NCBI GenBank assembly: GCA_947258705.1
Contig: CAMYJA010000009.1
Coordinates: forward strand, 1-64,000
Direction of reading: 5' to 3'
DNA from: an uncultured Hyphomicrobiaceae bacterium
Lineage (GTDB): Bacteria > Pseudomonadota > Alphaproteobacteria > Rhizobiales > CAMYJA01
Length of the DNA: 64,000 bases
Shown here: positions 9,924-19,472 of the stretch, one piece after another
Position numbering within the stretch: the stretch's first letter is position 1
Layout of the letters: every line of letters begins with the position of its first letter
Notes under the pieces: model-generated
Told to the model about the DNA's origin: nothing
The model's input: only the letters and a program-made list of their open reading frames with translations
The model's database searches: none
Translations under genes and position numbers: made by a program

Positions 9924-10775
9924 TCATTGATCGGATGTATCGATACCAACAAGAAAGAGTCCTGCCTCATCGGCATCCCGGATCGTTTTCTCGCGCTCGG
10001 CCAAAAGAACGTGCCCCGCCGACAAGGCAATGCCGCTCAAACCTGCCTCGACGGCCCCGGCGATTGTTTTCGGGCCGATCACGGGCATGTCCACACGGAG
10101 TTCCTGTCCGGGTTTCGGCTTTTTCATGAGTATGCCGGCCCGGGTGTTTTTCTTGGCTCGTCCCCATTGCCGGAGCGCAGCGGCGCGGGCCAGCATTTCA
10201 TCGGTACCTTCGGCAGCTTCGATGGCTATGACATGTTCACGCGTGACAACGGCCGCCTGCCCGGCGTCATAGGGGCCAAGGGCGTCAAGAAGCCCCGATG
10301 CCAGCCTGATGTCCTTCAGATCCGCATCGTCGGGTGCATGACGGCCCAGCCGGCCGCGTTCGGCGACAAGGTCCGGCGCCACTTCATGGGCGCCGCTGAT
10401 GGTAAGGCCTTTGCCTTCAAAAAAACGGATGACATTTTTAAGAACCGTATCATCTCCGCCGATTGTCAGGCCGAGGATTGTGGGCAGATGTTTGACCGCA
10501 CCAAAATCGAAGCGGATTTCCGAGAGATCGGGCCGGCTGACGCTGCCGATAATGACCAGGTTCGAACATTTTTGATCTTCAAGGGTGGCAAGCAACCTGC
10601 CGATTTCCCCCCACCGGGCCCAGCAGTGGGGATATCGTTCTATGGACGGGTCAGCCTCGCCCTTGATGCCGATGATATAAATGTCATTGCCGCTGTTCAT
10701 TGCGCTTTGCGCGACGGCCGCGGGCAATGAACCACCGCCTGCGATAATACCAATGCGTGTTTCGGGGGAGACCAT
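9924..10775 (-). CDS. lpxI: UDP-2,3-diacylglucosamine pyrophosphatase LpxI
   Basis: Hydrolyses UDP-2,3-diacylglucosamine to lipid X and UMP, the step done by LpxH in enterics. The 283-residue protein is DUF1009/LpxI family: N-terminal RIGIIAGGGSLPAAVA, central GDDTVLKNVIRFFEGKGL, and C-terminal MKKPKPGQELRVDMPVIGPKT with the conserved Asp-Pro-type active region. The start is the ATG at 10775; the preceding in-frame TTG is less likely. It lies directly between lpxA and lpxB, as in most alphaproteobacteria, which supports the function. Confidence 0.95.
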   Translation of the reverse strand: MVSPETRIGIIAGGGSLPAAVAQSAMNSGNDIYIIGIKGEADPSIERYPHCWARWGEIGRLLATLEDQKCSNLVIIGSVSRPDLSEIRFDFGAVKHLPTILGLTIGGDDTVLKNVIRFFEGKGLTISGAHEVAPDLVAERGRLGRHAPDDADLKDIRLASGLLDALGPYDAGQAAVVTREHVIAIEAAEGTDEMLARAAALRQWGRAKKNTRAGILMKKPKPGQELRVDMPVIGPKTIAGAVEAGLSGIALSAGHVLLAEREKTIRDADEAGLFLVGIDTSDQ

Positions 10776-10854
10776 CAATCGAATTCCGGATACAAATCCA
10801 TTGTTATTTCTACCGGCATCGCCATTTTAACCGGCTTCGCGCCGCCTGCCCCGG

Positions 10855-11643
10855 CTAATTGTTTGGAACGCAAAGTGACCGGCCCGATTCTGAACGGATG
10901 AAATCAATGATCTGGGCGACACCGGCGTCCGTGCCAAACATCTTGTCGACATCGTCAAGACGCTCGGCAAGCGTTCCCTCGGTTGCAAACAACATGCGAT
11001 AGGCCTTGCGAAGACTGTGAATTTGTTCCCGGTCGAAGCCCTGGCGCTTTAAGCCGATAATGTTCAGCCCGCTGAGAGCCGCGCGATTACCGATCGCCAT
11101 GCCGTAGGGGATGACGTCATTTTCGATGCCTGTCATACCGCCTATGAACGCATGGGCGCCGATGCGCACGAATTGATGGACAGCGGACAAGCCGCCGAGA
11201 ATGGCAAAATCCTGAATGGAGCAATGACCGGCGAGCGTCGCGTTGTTGGCCAGGATCACATTGTCGCCCACGGTGCAGTCATGAGCGACATGCGAGCCGG
11301 CCATGAAAAGACCATTGGATCCGACCCGTGTCACCATGCCGCCACCCTCCGTGCCCGGATTCATGGTTACATGTTCGCGGATACGGTTGGCCGCGCCGAT
11401 TTCCAGACGGCTGTTCTCCCCTTCGAACTTCTTGTCCTGCGGGATATGTCCGATGGAGGCAAAGGGGTAGATTTCAGTTTCATCGCCGATTGTCGTGTGG
11501 CCTTCAACGACCACATGGGAATGAAGCCTGACATTTGCGCCGAGTTTGACATTGGCGCCTATGACGCAGAACGGGCCTATTCTGGCTCCGTCCCCTATTT
11601 CCGCTTTCGGATCGACGATTGAGGTGTCATGGATTTCTGGCAT
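10855..11643 (-). CDS. lpxA: Acyl-ACP--UDP-N-acetylglucosamine O-acyltransferase
   Basis: First committed step of lipid A synthesis: transfer of a 3-hydroxyacyl chain to the 3-OH of UDP-GlcNAc. The 262-residue protein is a left-handed beta-helix of hexapeptide repeats (starting near IGDGARIGPFCVIG). It contains the catalytic histidine in GSHVAHDCTVGD and a C-terminal helical domain around NIIGLKRQGFDREQIHSLRKAYR. Length and start are standard. Its start lies one base from the fabZ stop, indicating tight coupling. Confidence 0.98.
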   Translation of the reverse strand: MPEIHDTSIVDPKAEIGDGARIGPFCVIGANVKLGANVRLHSHVVVEGHTTIGDETEIYPFASIGHIPQDKKFEGENSRLEIGAANRIREHVTMNPGTEGGGMVTRVGSNGLFMAGSHVAHDCTVGDNVILANNATLAGHCSIQDFAILGGLSAVHQFVRIGAHAFIGGMTGIENDVIPYGMAIGNRAALSGLNIIGLKRQGFDREQIHSLRKAYRMLFATEGTLAERLDDVDKMFGTDAGVAQIIDFIRSESGRSLCVPNN

Positions 11644-11644
11644 G

Positions 11645-12118
11645 TTATTCTTCTACCTTGGAAACCATTGCGCCGATTTCAGCCTCTGCCGCAAGTTTGC
11701 CCTCGACCTTCGCTTCGCACCTGAAGCGCCAGACCGTTCCGCGGCTGCGCACTTTCTCGACATGATAGTGAAGCGTATCGCCCGGAAGAACGGGACGACG
11801 AAACTTGGCCTTGTCGATCGACATGAAGAAAACGCGGATGGGGTCATTTTCCGCATTGTTTGCATGAACGGCCAGCGCCCCGGCAGTCTGTGCCATGCCT
11901 TCGATGATAAGCACACCGGGCATGACCGGAAAATCCGGGAAATGGCCCTGGAAATACGGCTCGTTGATCGTCACATTCTTGATGCCTACCGCCGAAATGT
12001 CCTGGTTCATATCGCGTATGCGGTCGACCAGAAGAAATGGATAGCGATGCGGCAGCAATTTCATGATTTTGGCGATGTCGGCCGAGGGCAGCTCAGTCGT
12101 GTTGTCCTCAATGTTCAT
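11645..12118 (-). CDS. fabZ: 3-hydroxyacyl-ACP dehydratase FabZ
   Basis: Dehydrates 3-hydroxyacyl-ACP in fatty acid elongation, competing with LpxA and LpxD for the same substrates. The 157-residue hot-dog protein has the catalytic His in [14 protein letters not shown] and the catalytic Glu in [14 protein letters not shown]. It is placed between lpxD and lpxA as in other Gram-negatives. A 135-bp gap with a short tandem repeat separates it from lpxD. Confidence 0.98.
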   Translation of the reverse strand: MNIEDNTTELPSADIAKIMKLLPHRYPFLLVDRIRDMNQDISAVGIKNVTINEPYFQGHFPDFPVMPGVLIIEGMAQTAGALAVHANNAENDPIRVFFMSIDKAKFRRPVLPGDTLHYHVEKVRSRGTVWRFRCEAKVEGKLAAEAEIGAMVSKVEE

Positions 12119-12166
12119 TTCATTCAGCTCCCTGAAGGCTTCGTCGTAAGGTGCTCATCGGGTTGA

Positions 12167-12190
12167 TTGGTCTTAATTGGTCTTAATTGG
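12167..12190. repeat. 10-bp tandem repeat TTGGTCTTAA, 2.4 copies
   Basis: Two full copies (12167-12176, 12177-12186) and a partial third (TTGG) lie in the lpxD-fabZ gap. The two TTAA elements are 6 bp apart, not the 7 needed for a CtrA box, so this is called only as a tandem repeat. Confidence 0.75.
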
Positions 12191-12253
12191 CGCAGACCGG
12201 ATTGTTCCGTTTCCCGTTATAACGCTTTCATCACGCCTTGCATGCATTCGTGG

Positions 12254-13297
12254 TCAATCTTTCTTCGGTTTTTTGCGCGTCAAACGCCTGATGGCCGCAA
12301 GTTCGCGCGCCCATTCCGTAAACGGACGGGCGGGCGTTCCGCCCCAGCGGCCGCCTGGGGGTATGTCATCCTTTGACAAGGACCCGCCCGCAAGCATGGC
12401 TCCGGCTCCCATTTTGAGATGGCCGGCCAGCCCGGAGGCCGCGCCCATGACGGCAAAATCACCCATTTCCGTGCTGCCCGCAATACCGCATTTCGCGACA
12501 ATGACGCAATGACGGCCGATTACGACATTATGGCCGATCTGGACCTGGTTATCGATTTTGGTTCCCTCGCCAATGATCGTGTCCTTGAGCGCACCCCGGT
12601 CAATGGTTGTATTGGCACCTATCTCGACGTCGTCCTGAATGATGACGCGGCCGATCTGCGGGACCTTCAAATGGCCGGTAGGTCCCATGGCAAAGCCAAA
12701 TCCATCCTGGCCGGCACAGACGCCTGAATGAACGACCACACTGTTACCGAGCAGGGAATGGGTGATTACGGCGCCGGGGCCGATATAACAATTGCGCCCG
12801 ACGCTGACACGATAGCCGATAATGGCACCGGCCGCGATGGTTGTGCCGCTTCCAATCTGGGCTTCGCGTCCGACGACGGCACCGGGCTCGATGACCACAT
12901 TATCTTCAAGTCCGGCCGTGGGGTGGACGTTTCCAGCGAAGTCGTCAGCCGCGTAATCGGCGCCCTTGCTCCTGAGCGCGTCAGGATAAAAAGCGGCAAG
13001 CGCCTTGGCGAAGGACTGGTAAGGCATCTTGGCCGTCAATGGGATGGTGGTTTGCGGCAGGCGCTCTGCATGTTTCGGTGCGATGAAACAGGCTGCGGCG
13101 CGGGTGTTTTCGAGCTCGCCCAGATATTTCGGATTGTCGAGAAAAGTTATGTCTCCGGCGCCGGCGAGATCGAGCGGGCAAACGTCGGAAATTTCAAGCG
13201 CAGCCTTATCGGGATTGCCGACCTCGGCATCCGCCAGCCCGGCAATGTCCGACAGTGTGAAGGGGCCTGCCTTTTCGAAGAAGCCTGGGTGTTCCAT
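12254..13297 (-). CDS. lpxD: UDP-3-O-(3-hydroxyacyl)glucosamine N-acyltransferase
   Basis: Adds the second 3-hydroxyacyl chain (N-linked) in lipid A synthesis. The 347-residue protein has an N-terminal uridine-binding domain (about 1-110), then hexapeptide repeats of a left-handed beta-helix. The histidine region IDNQVQIGHNVVIGRHC carries the expected catalytic His. The C-terminus is short and basic. It lies downstream of bamA with a 147-bp gap; no skp/ompH gene is present between them, unlike in enterics. Confidence 0.97.
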   Translation of the reverse strand: MEHPGFFEKAGPFTLSDIAGLADAEVGNPDKAALEISDVCPLDLAGAGDITFLDNPKYLGELENTRAAACFIAPKHAERLPQTTIPLTAKMPYQSFAKALAAFYPDALRSKGADYAADDFAGNVHPTAGLEDNVVIEPGAVVGREAQIGSGTTIAAGAIIGYRVSVGRNCYIGPGAVITHSLLGNSVVVHSGVCAGQDGFGFAMGPTGHLKVPQIGRVIIQDDVEIGANTTIDRGALKDTIIGEGTKIDNQVQIGHNVVIGRHCVIVAKCGIAGSTEMGDFAVMGAASGLAGHLKMGAGAMLAGGSLSKDDIPPGGRWGGTPARPFTEWARELAAIRRLTRKKPKKD

Positions 13298-13444
13298 TGT
13301 GTCAGCCAGCTCAACCTAGGATCATTTATAATCTGCGGGCCATCGTCCCTTGGCTGCTAAGCGAGCCGCCGGACCGGTTCGTCTGCCCAATGCCGTTTCC
13401 GGCATCGGCGCAACGCCCATATCCATGAATTGGATGGTGTTATA

Positions 13445-15775
13445 TCAGAATTTTGTCGATGCGCCGAAGCGGAATTGTTGCTGCTCGTCATAATCTTCCG
13501 AGGTGAGCACAAAGGCGTAATCCGCGCGCAGAGGGCCAACGGGCGAGCGCCACAACAAACTGACGCCAACGGCTGAGCGAAGCGTTGAATCGTCGGCGAC
13601 AATGACACCGGGCGTCGAGCTTGCAGAATCGCTCACGTCATGGAGAGAGCCAGCATCCGCGAAGAGAGCGCCGCTGATCCCGAGTTCCTCTGGAACCCAG
13701 GGGAGAGGGAAGCGCACTTCCGCTGTTGCCGAATAGAAAATTGTACCGCCCAAAACGTCATTCGAGGCGAGATCCCTCGGTCCATAGCCGGCTCGGTCGA
13801 ATCCTCTGATCGTTTCGCCACCTTTATAGAAGGAGTCGATCAGGCGCACATCGTCACCGTTCCATCCCGTGATGTGCCCGCCGATAGCGCGTCCGACCAG
13901 AATAATCTGATCGAAGATAGGGTAATAAGCCCTGAGTTCGGCGGAGCTGCGTATATAGTTCACATCGCCGCCAATGCCCGCCAGATCCTGCGTGAATGAT
14001 CCGTATAGACCGCGGGACGGGTTCTTGCGGTCATTGCGGGTATCGTAAATCAGCGAGTAACCCAGCGACGAAATGTGGTTGATGCCTTCCTGCTGCTGTA
14101 CAGCGGCCGAGGCAAGTGTATCCACTTCATAAATCTCATCCCGGGTAAAGGTGTAGCGCGTCGACATCCAGAAATTTTCAGCCAGCGGGAAGCCAAGCCT
14201 CAGGCCAGCGCCTGTTTTCCGGCTCTTGTAGGAAGCTTCGTCCGAGAAATCGACCTCCTTGTGGAAGACGTCGATGCCGGCGGACAGATTGCGATCGAGG
14301 AATCTCGGTTCCGTGAAGCTCAGATCGATCTGCGCCCGTTCCAGGCTACCCGACAGTTTCAAACGCAGAAACTGCCCGCGCCCCATGAGGTTGCGTTCGG
14401 TAATCGAAATGTCGCCCACGACCCCCTCGCTCGAGGAATAGCCGCCGCCAAAGGAGAGTTCGCCTGTCGACTGTTCCTCGACGACGAAGTTCAGAACAAC
14501 CCGGTCGGACGCGCTGCCGCGTTCGTTCGAAACGTCGACCTTCTTGAAGAAACCCAAAGCGTTCAGACGCCGCCGGGCGCGATTGACCAGAAGTCTGTTA
14601 TAGGCGTCGCCTTCTGCAAGTCTGATTTCACGGCGAATGACATAATCGCGGGTGCGCGAATTACCGATGACATTGATACGTTCGATATAAACGCGGGGAC
14701 CTTCTTCTATGAGATAGGTGATATTCAGCGTGCGCGAAATGGGATCGCGGTCGACGCGCGGACGCACACGGGCAAAGGCATAGCCCTGCTCCGCCACGGT
14801 CAGGGTCAGTTTTTCGACGGTCTTCTCGATCAGCGACGCATTGTAGATCGAGCCGCTATGGGTCAATACTCCGGCTTCGAGGCCGGCCGTGTCGACAGCC
14901 GCAAGGGCGCTTTCGATATGAACATCGCCAAATGTGTAGAGTTCGCCCTCTTCAATGGTGAAGGTGATGTAGAAGCCCTGGCCATCCCGGTCCAGATCCG
15001 CCATGGCCGAGAGAACGCGCGCATCAGCATAACCGCTCTTGAGATAATATTGGCGCAGCAGTTCACGATCGAGATTGAGCCGGTCGGGATCGTAAATGTC
15101 ATTCGATTTGAGAAAGCTCAGCCAGCCATTTTCACCGGTGGTGATGACGTCCTGGAGGTCAGCGTCCGAATAGGCCTTGTTGCCTATGAAGTTGATGCTT
15201 TTGACCTTGGTGACCGGCCCCTCGGAAATTTCAAAAACGAGATTGACCCGATTTTGCGGCAAACGGATTATTTTGGGCTCGACGTAAGCGGCAAACAGAC
15301 CCTGACGGCTATAAACGCCCAGAATGCGCTGAACATCGGCCTGAACCCGGGCGCGGGTGTAAATGGACCGTGTCTTGAGCTGCACCTCGGATTTGAGCGT
15401 TGCGTCATCGACTTTGTCGTTGCCCTCAAAAGCCACGCGATTGATGATGGGGCTCTCGACAACCTTGATGACGACCGTGGTCGAGACCAGGTCGATGCTG
15501 ACATCCCTGAAGAGCCCAGTGGCAAACAGCGCTTTCAGGGATTGATCGACCTTGAACGTATCGTAGCGATCGCCAACGTTGAACTGGAGGTAGGAACGGA
15601 CGGTTTCCGGCTCAACCCGCTTGTTACCGACAACATCGATAGCGCGGATGGTGGTACCTTGCGCAGCCGCGCTTACCGCGAGCTGCACATTCAGCACCAA
15701 CAGGGCCGGAGCAAACGAGAGCATGAGGGTGAATACCAACAACCCCTTGCTCATCATCATCCTCATCGCAGGCAT
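13445..15775 (-). CDS. bamA: Outer membrane protein assembly factor BamA
   Basis: Core of the BAM complex that folds beta-barrel proteins into the outer membrane. The 776-residue product has a signal peptide (hydrophobic LLVFTLMLSFAPALLVLNV), five POTRA domains (about 40-430; for example TTIRAIDVVGNKRVEPETVRS and RVYIERINVIGNSRTRDYVI) and an Omp85 barrel. The barrel has the conserved loop segment around VRLIDSFYKGGETIRGFDR and ends in Phe (FRFGASTKF). The frame opens at 15964, but a start at 15775 (or the ATG 9 bases further in) places the signal peptide at the N-terminus. A 6-bp hairpin lies in the leader. Confidence 0.96.
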   Translation of the reverse strand: MPAMRMMMSKGLLVFTLMLSFAPALLVLNVQLAVSAAAQGTTIRAIDVVGNKRVEPETVRSYLQFNVGDRYDTFKVDQSLKALFATGLFRDVSIDLVSTTVVIKVVESPIINRVAFEGNDKVDDATLKSEVQLKTRSIYTRARVQADVQRILGVYSRQGLFAAYVEPKIIRLPQNRVNLVFEISEGPVTKVKSINFIGNKAYSDADLQDVITTGENGWLSFLKSNDIYDPDRLNLDRELLRQYYLKSGYADARVLSAMADLDRDGQGFYITFTIEEGELYTFGDVHIESALAAVDTAGLEAGVLTHSGSIYNASLIEKTVEKLTLTVAEQGYAFARVRPRVDRDPISRTLNITYLIEEGPRVYIERINVIGNSRTRDYVIRREIRLAEGDAYNRLLVNRARRRLNALGFFKKVDVSNERGSASDRVVLNFVVEEQSTGELSFGGGYSSSEGVVGDISITERNLMGRGQFLRLKLSGSLERAQIDLSFTEPRFLDRNLSAGIDVFHKEVDFSDEASYKSRKTGAGLRLGFPLAENFWMSTRYTFTRDEIYEVDTLASAAVQQQEGINHISSLGYSLIYDTRNDRKNPSRGLYGSFTQDLAGIGGDVNYIRSSAELRAYYPIFDQIILVGRAIGGHITGWNGDDVRLIDSFYKGGETIRGFDRAGYGPRDLASNDVLGGTIFYSATAEVRFPLPWVPEELGISGALFADAGSLHDVSDSASSTPGVIVADDSTLRSAVGVSLLWRSPVGPLRADYAFVLTSEDYDEQQQFRFGASTKF

Positions 15776-15798
15776 TTCTTTTTTCTTGCCCCTCGTTG

Positions 15799-15815
15799 TT
15801 CGCCTGTCCCCCAGG
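15799..15815 (-). promoter_or_regulatory. Hairpin in the bamA leader
   Basis: CGCCTG, loop GGGGA, CAGGCG sits about 25-40 bases upstream of the proposed bamA start and is flanked on both sides by AACAACG. It may influence translation or mRNA stability; this is only a structural observation. Confidence 0.4.
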
Positions 15816-16007
15816 CGTTGTTTTTTTTCAGCACTCAAGAGGCCACTCGTTTGCGGCCAATTTTTGACTGGTGAAGTCTGTTTTACAGATTCATTGCGGT
15901 ACTGAAAAGAAGTCTTTTTGCGCACAGAGTGCAGCGTCAAATAAGCGTGTTTAAAATCACACACTTTTGCCTGTTTTCAAGGGTTTTCGGGCAGATTTCA
16001 GGAAAAT

Positions 16008-16042
16008 CAAATAAAAAATCGAATTCTCTGAAATCTAGAGAA
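16008..16042 (-). terminator. Possible terminator after rseP
   Basis: On the reverse strand TTCTCT, a 7-nt loop and AGAGAA span the rseP stop codon, followed 5 bases later by a run of six T then ATTT. The stem is short and AT-rich. If active, it separates bamA and the lpx genes from the upstream operon. Confidence 0.45.
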
Positions 16043-17180
16043 ATTTAAAGTGAACCAGATCGTTCCAGGTGGCGAAAATCATCAGCATCAGCACCAGGGC
16101 GAGACCGATTCGAAATCCTATCTCCTGAACGGCCGGACTGAGGGGCCGGCCGAGGACCGCCTCGAATGCGTAGAACAGCAAATGTCCGCCATCCAGCAGA
16201 GGTATCGGGAACAGATTGAGAAGGCCGATACTGACGGACAGGATGGCCGCCAGGTTGATCAGCGCGAGAAAGCCGACGCTCGCCATTTGCCCGGAAACCT
16301 CGGCAATGCGGAGGGGGCCGCCGAGCTGGTCGGCCTCTTCGCGGCCCAAAACAACATCGCCGAGATAGCCCATGGTGCGGTCGATAATGAAATAGGTTTC
16401 CTTGGCTCCGAGCCAAATTGCATGTACCGGATTTGCCCGCTCGAAGGTCCAGTCGCCCTCCTTGGTGGTCCGCTTGATGCCCAACAGTCCCAGACGCATC
16501 TTATTGCCAAAACGGTCAGTGATTTCCTTGCGGTCGGGGATGGCTATGAGCGTATGGAGTTCGTCGCCGCGTTCGACCGTGATCTCAAGCTTTTGGTCGG
16601 CACTGCCGCTGACGATCCGCTGCATGTCGCTGAAGCTTTTGATTTTGGCGCCGTCGATGGCCACCACCAGATCGCCGGACTTGAAGCCGGCGGTGGCGGC
16701 CGCGCTACCGGGGCTTACCTCATCGACGCGCGGGGCGGTCACCCGCTGGCCGACCGTTGAAAAGACGGCCGCAAATATAACAATCGCGAGGATGAAATTG
16801 GCGATAGGACCAGCGGCTACAACGGCCGCGCGCTGGCCTAGCGATTTGCCATGGAAGCTGCCCTCGCGCTCCTCTTCGCCCATCTGCCCGATGGCGTCTT
16901 TCGACGGTACGCTGGCGGCGTTCTCGTCGTCCAGAAATTTGACATAACCGCCCAATGGCAGGGCCGCCAAACGCCAACGGGTGCCGTGCTTATCGTTAAA
17001 GCCCAGTAATTCGGGACCAAATCCAATCGAAAAAGCCGTGACGGTAACGCCACACCAGCGGGCCACGAGAAAATGGCCAAGTTCATGAAAAAACACAACA
17101 ACTGTCAGGACAAACAGAAATGGCAGGACATAGGTTATGAGCCCGGATCCGAAACCGGAAAATTGTGTCAACAAGTCCAT
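16035..17180 (-). CDS. rseP: RIP metalloprotease RseP
   Basis: A site-2 intramembrane zinc protease that cleaves anti-sigma factors and remnant signal peptides. The 381-residue protein has HELGH at 32-36 in the first membrane helix, a PDZ domain (about 125-210, with PGSAAATAGFKSGDLVVAIDG) and the second metal motif in NLFPIPLLDGGHLL. Only one PDZ domain is evident, compared with two in E. coli RseP. Its position between dxr and bamA is the classic arrangement. Confidence 0.97.
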   Translation of the reverse strand: MDLLTQFSGFGSGLITYVLPFLFVLTVVVFFHELGHFLVARWCGVTVTAFSIGFGPELLGFNDKHGTRWRLAALPLGGYVKFLDDENAASVPSKDAIGQMGEEEREGSFHGKSLGQRAAVVAAGPIANFILAIVIFAAVFSTVGQRVTAPRVDEVSPGSAAATAGFKSGDLVVAIDGAKIKSFSDMQRIVSGSADQKLEITVERGDELHTLIAIPDRKEITDRFGNKMRLGLLGIKRTTKEGDWTFERANPVHAIWLGAKETYFIIDRTMGYLGDVVLGREEADQLGGPLRIAEVSGQMASVGFLALINLAAILSVSIGLLNLFPIPLLDGGHLLFYAFEAVLGRPLSPAVQEIGFRIGLALVLMLMIFATWNDLVHFKFL

Positions 17181-17339
17181 TTAAATAGCGCTCCTCGGTG
17201 TTCCGGCATATTCACGGTTCTGGGGAAAATTCCAGGCCATATGAGCCAGCTCTTGTGGTTTGGTCAAGTCCGATCGAGATTGATCCGATTGTGGCCCGGT
17301 GGTCTAAAATCTGTAAATTTCGGCCCCGGCAATACTGGA

Positions 17340-18563
17340 TCAGAGCAATGAATGTGCCAATTCGCGTCCGGACCGATCAAGTTCTAACACCTCATCTAGT
17401 GTTTTAAAACTGTTTGGCAAGCCCAGTCGCTGCGCTTTGTTCAGTGTTTTTTCGACGATTTCAGCTATCCCGGTGAAACGCAAACGTCCATTGAGAAAGC
17501 TTTCCACGGCTACTTCATTTGCTGCATTCAGGATGGTGCATGCCGGATCGCCGGCCTGCATGGCTTCGCGGGCGAGACGCAAAGCCGGAAAGCGCGCCTC
17601 GTCGGGGGATTCGAATTCCAGTCTGCCAAGCGCTGCCAGATCAAGGCGTTCGGTCGGCGTCTTCATTCGCCTTGGCCAGGACAGGCTGTAGGCGATCGGC
17701 GTTCTCATATCCGGCGCGCTCATCTGCGCCAATACGGACCCATCATCATATTCGACCAGGCAATGAACGATGGATTGCGGATGCACGACAATGCCGAACT
17801 GATCTTTTCGCAGCGGAAAGAGATGATAGGCCTCGATGACCTCAAGGCCCTTGTTCATCAATGTGGCGCTATCGATTGTGATCTTCGCTCCCATCGACCA
17901 GTTGGGATGCTTGAGTGCGTCCGTGGCCGTCGCGGATGCGAGCTTGTCGGCCGGCCAGGTTCGAAACGGCCCGCCCGACGCGGTCAGGGTGACGCGCTCC
18001 ACGGACTCAATGTTCAGATTTTCGATGGCCTGAAAGGCGGCGGAATGTTCCGAATCGACGGGGATGAGGTCCGTGCCCGACCGCGCCACTTCGTGCATGA
18101 ACACATCGCCGGCCGACACAAGACATTCCTTGTTGGCGAGTGCGACACGCGTTCCCTGGCTCAGCGCGGCAAATGTCGGTTTTAATCCGGCCGCGCCGAT
18201 AATGGCGGCCATGACGCAATCGACCGGCATGGTGGCGGCCTCGACGAGAGCGTCGGGTCCGGCAGCGGGCGTTATGCCGGAGCCGCTCAGCCGGTCTTTC
18301 AGCTCCGCATATAACGCGCTGTCGCCTATGACCGCATGACTGGCGCCGTATTTCAGGGCCATCTCCGCCAGCTCGCGGACATTGCTGTTGGCGGTGAGCG
18401 TCTCTACCCTGAAGCGCTGCGGATTGCGCTCGATCAGATCCAGGGTGTTTTTTCCGATCGACCCGGTAGCACCGAGGATCGTGACCGTTTTGCCGGCGTC
18501 CGCATCCGACGCGGGCCTCGCATCATCGCTGGTCCAGTCCGGTTTTATGTGGTTTTGCCCCAT
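17340..18563 (-). CDS. dxr: 1-deoxy-D-xylulose 5-phosphate reductoisomerase
   Basis: Converts DXP to MEP with NADPH, the committed step of the non-mevalonate isoprenoid pathway. It feeds UppS two genes upstream in the operon. The NADPH motif TVTILGATGSIGKNTLDLI is near residue 25. The active-site region includes IPVDSEHSAAFQAI and the flexible-loop sequence LTASGGPFRTWP. The frame extends 116 codons upstream into cdsA. I chose the ATG at 18563 (407 aa) because GAGGA lies 10 bases before it. The ATG at 18593, just after the cdsA stop (TAAGCATG), is an alternative. Confidence 0.97.
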   Translation of the reverse strand: MGQNHIKPDWTSDDARPASDADAGKTVTILGATGSIGKNTLDLIERNPQRFRVETLTANSNVRELAEMALKYGASHAVIGDSALYAELKDRLSGSGITPAAGPDALVEAATMPVDCVMAAIIGAAGLKPTFAALSQGTRVALANKECLVSAGDVFMHEVARSGTDLIPVDSEHSAAFQAIENLNIESVERVTLTASGGPFRTWPADKLASATATDALKHPNWSMGAKITIDSATLMNKGLEVIEAYHLFPLRKDQFGIVVHPQSIVHCLVEYDDGSVLAQMSAPDMRTPIAYSLSWPRRMKTPTERLDLAALGRLEFESPDEARFPALRLAREAMQAGDPACTILNAANEVAVESFLNGRLRFTGIAEIVEKTLNKAQRLGLPNSFKTLDEVLELDRSGRELAHSLL

Positions 18564-18595
18564 GTTCGGGAGATCCTCGGATTTGAATTTCATGC

Positions 18596-19468
18596 TTATT
18601 GCCAGATGAGTATGGCATGACCGGGATGCGCCGGTGTAATCAGAAACGCCAGGAGTGCGGCAAGAAGGGCGGCCACGATCAGACCGTCGACGCGGTCGAG
18701 AATTCCGCCATGTCCGGGGATGATGCGGCTTGAATCCTTGATCTTGAATTTGCGCTTGAGCGCCGATTCCGTCAGGTCGCCGACCTGGGACCCGAAGGCC
18801 AGAAGAAGTGCGACAATCGGCAGTATTATGAGCGACGTGTTTTGAATATAGGCGGCAAAAAGCGCGGCGACGGCCATGCTGCCGGCCAGCCCTCCGATCA
18901 TCCCCGACCATGTTTTATTGGGCGAAATAGCCGGCGAGAGCTTCGGACCGCCGATTGTCCTGCCGACGACAAATGCGGCGATATCGGCCGTCCAGACAAC
19001 CAGGAAGATAAAAAGTATCGTTTGCAGGCCGTATTTTGGATCCATGCGCAGCCAGACCAGGGCGATTGCCGGCAGGCCCGTGTAGAAAGGCCCGGCGAAC
19101 GATAATGGCCTGTGGTGAATACCCGGCAGGATCGCAATCAGTACCGCACCCAGACAGAGCGCGTAAAAAGCCTCTGCATACTGGGCATCCATCATCAACA
19201 ATATGGCTATCAGTACCGCCGCGATGTGTATGGTCAGGGCGAGGCGTGAATATCCCCCCTTGTCGTAGCTGCCGATCAGCATGCGCCATTCCCAGCACAT
19301 GATGGCGGCGCCGATGCCGACGAGTATGATAAATGAGAGCGGACTCCAGACGGTCAGGGCGATGGCAGCTCCACCCAGCACGATGGCAGACAGGACGCGC
19401 TTTAACAGCTCGTTTTTTTTTGCCTGACCGTGCGCACCATCACGCTCAGCTGATGTTTCCTGATCCAT
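18596..19468 (-). CDS. cdsA: Phosphatidate cytidylyltransferase
   Basis: Makes CDP-diacylglycerol from phosphatidate and CTP for phospholipid synthesis at the inner membrane. The 290-residue polytopic protein has a charged N-terminus of about 20 residues, seven to eight membrane helices, and the signature near the C-terminus (KIKDSSRIIPGHGGILDRVDGL), which carries the conserved Asp residues. Its start is 4 bp from the uppS stop, and its stop adjoins dxr, so the three genes are surely cotranscribed. Confidence 0.97.
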   Translation of the reverse strand: MDQETSAERDGAHGQAKKNELLKRVLSAIVLGGAAIALTVWSPLSFIILVGIGAAIMCWEWRMLIGSYDKGGYSRLALTIHIAAVLIAILLMMDAQYAEAFYALCLGAVLIAILPGIHHRPLSFAGPFYTGLPAIALVWLRMDPKYGLQTILFIFLVVWTADIAAFVVGRTIGGPKLSPAISPNKTWSGMIGGLAGSMAVAALFAAYIQNTSLIILPIVALLLAFGSQVGDLTESALKRKFKIKDSSRIIPGHGGILDRVDGLIVAALLAALLAFLITPAHPGHAILIWQ

Positions 19469-19472
19469 GAAA

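Noticed and set aside
9816-10730. A 304-codon open frame opposite lpxI and the lpxB start
   Set aside because: Antisense shadow; no domain or ribosome binding site.
12167-12190. CtrA box in the lpxD-fabZ gap
   Set aside because: The two TTAA elements are 6 bp apart, not 7, and arise from a simple 10-bp tandem repeat.
14075-15874. A 599-codon open frame on the forward strand opposite bamA
   Set aside because: It mirrors the reading frame of a certain bamA gene on the other strand; its translation has no family features and arises from high-GC codon bias.
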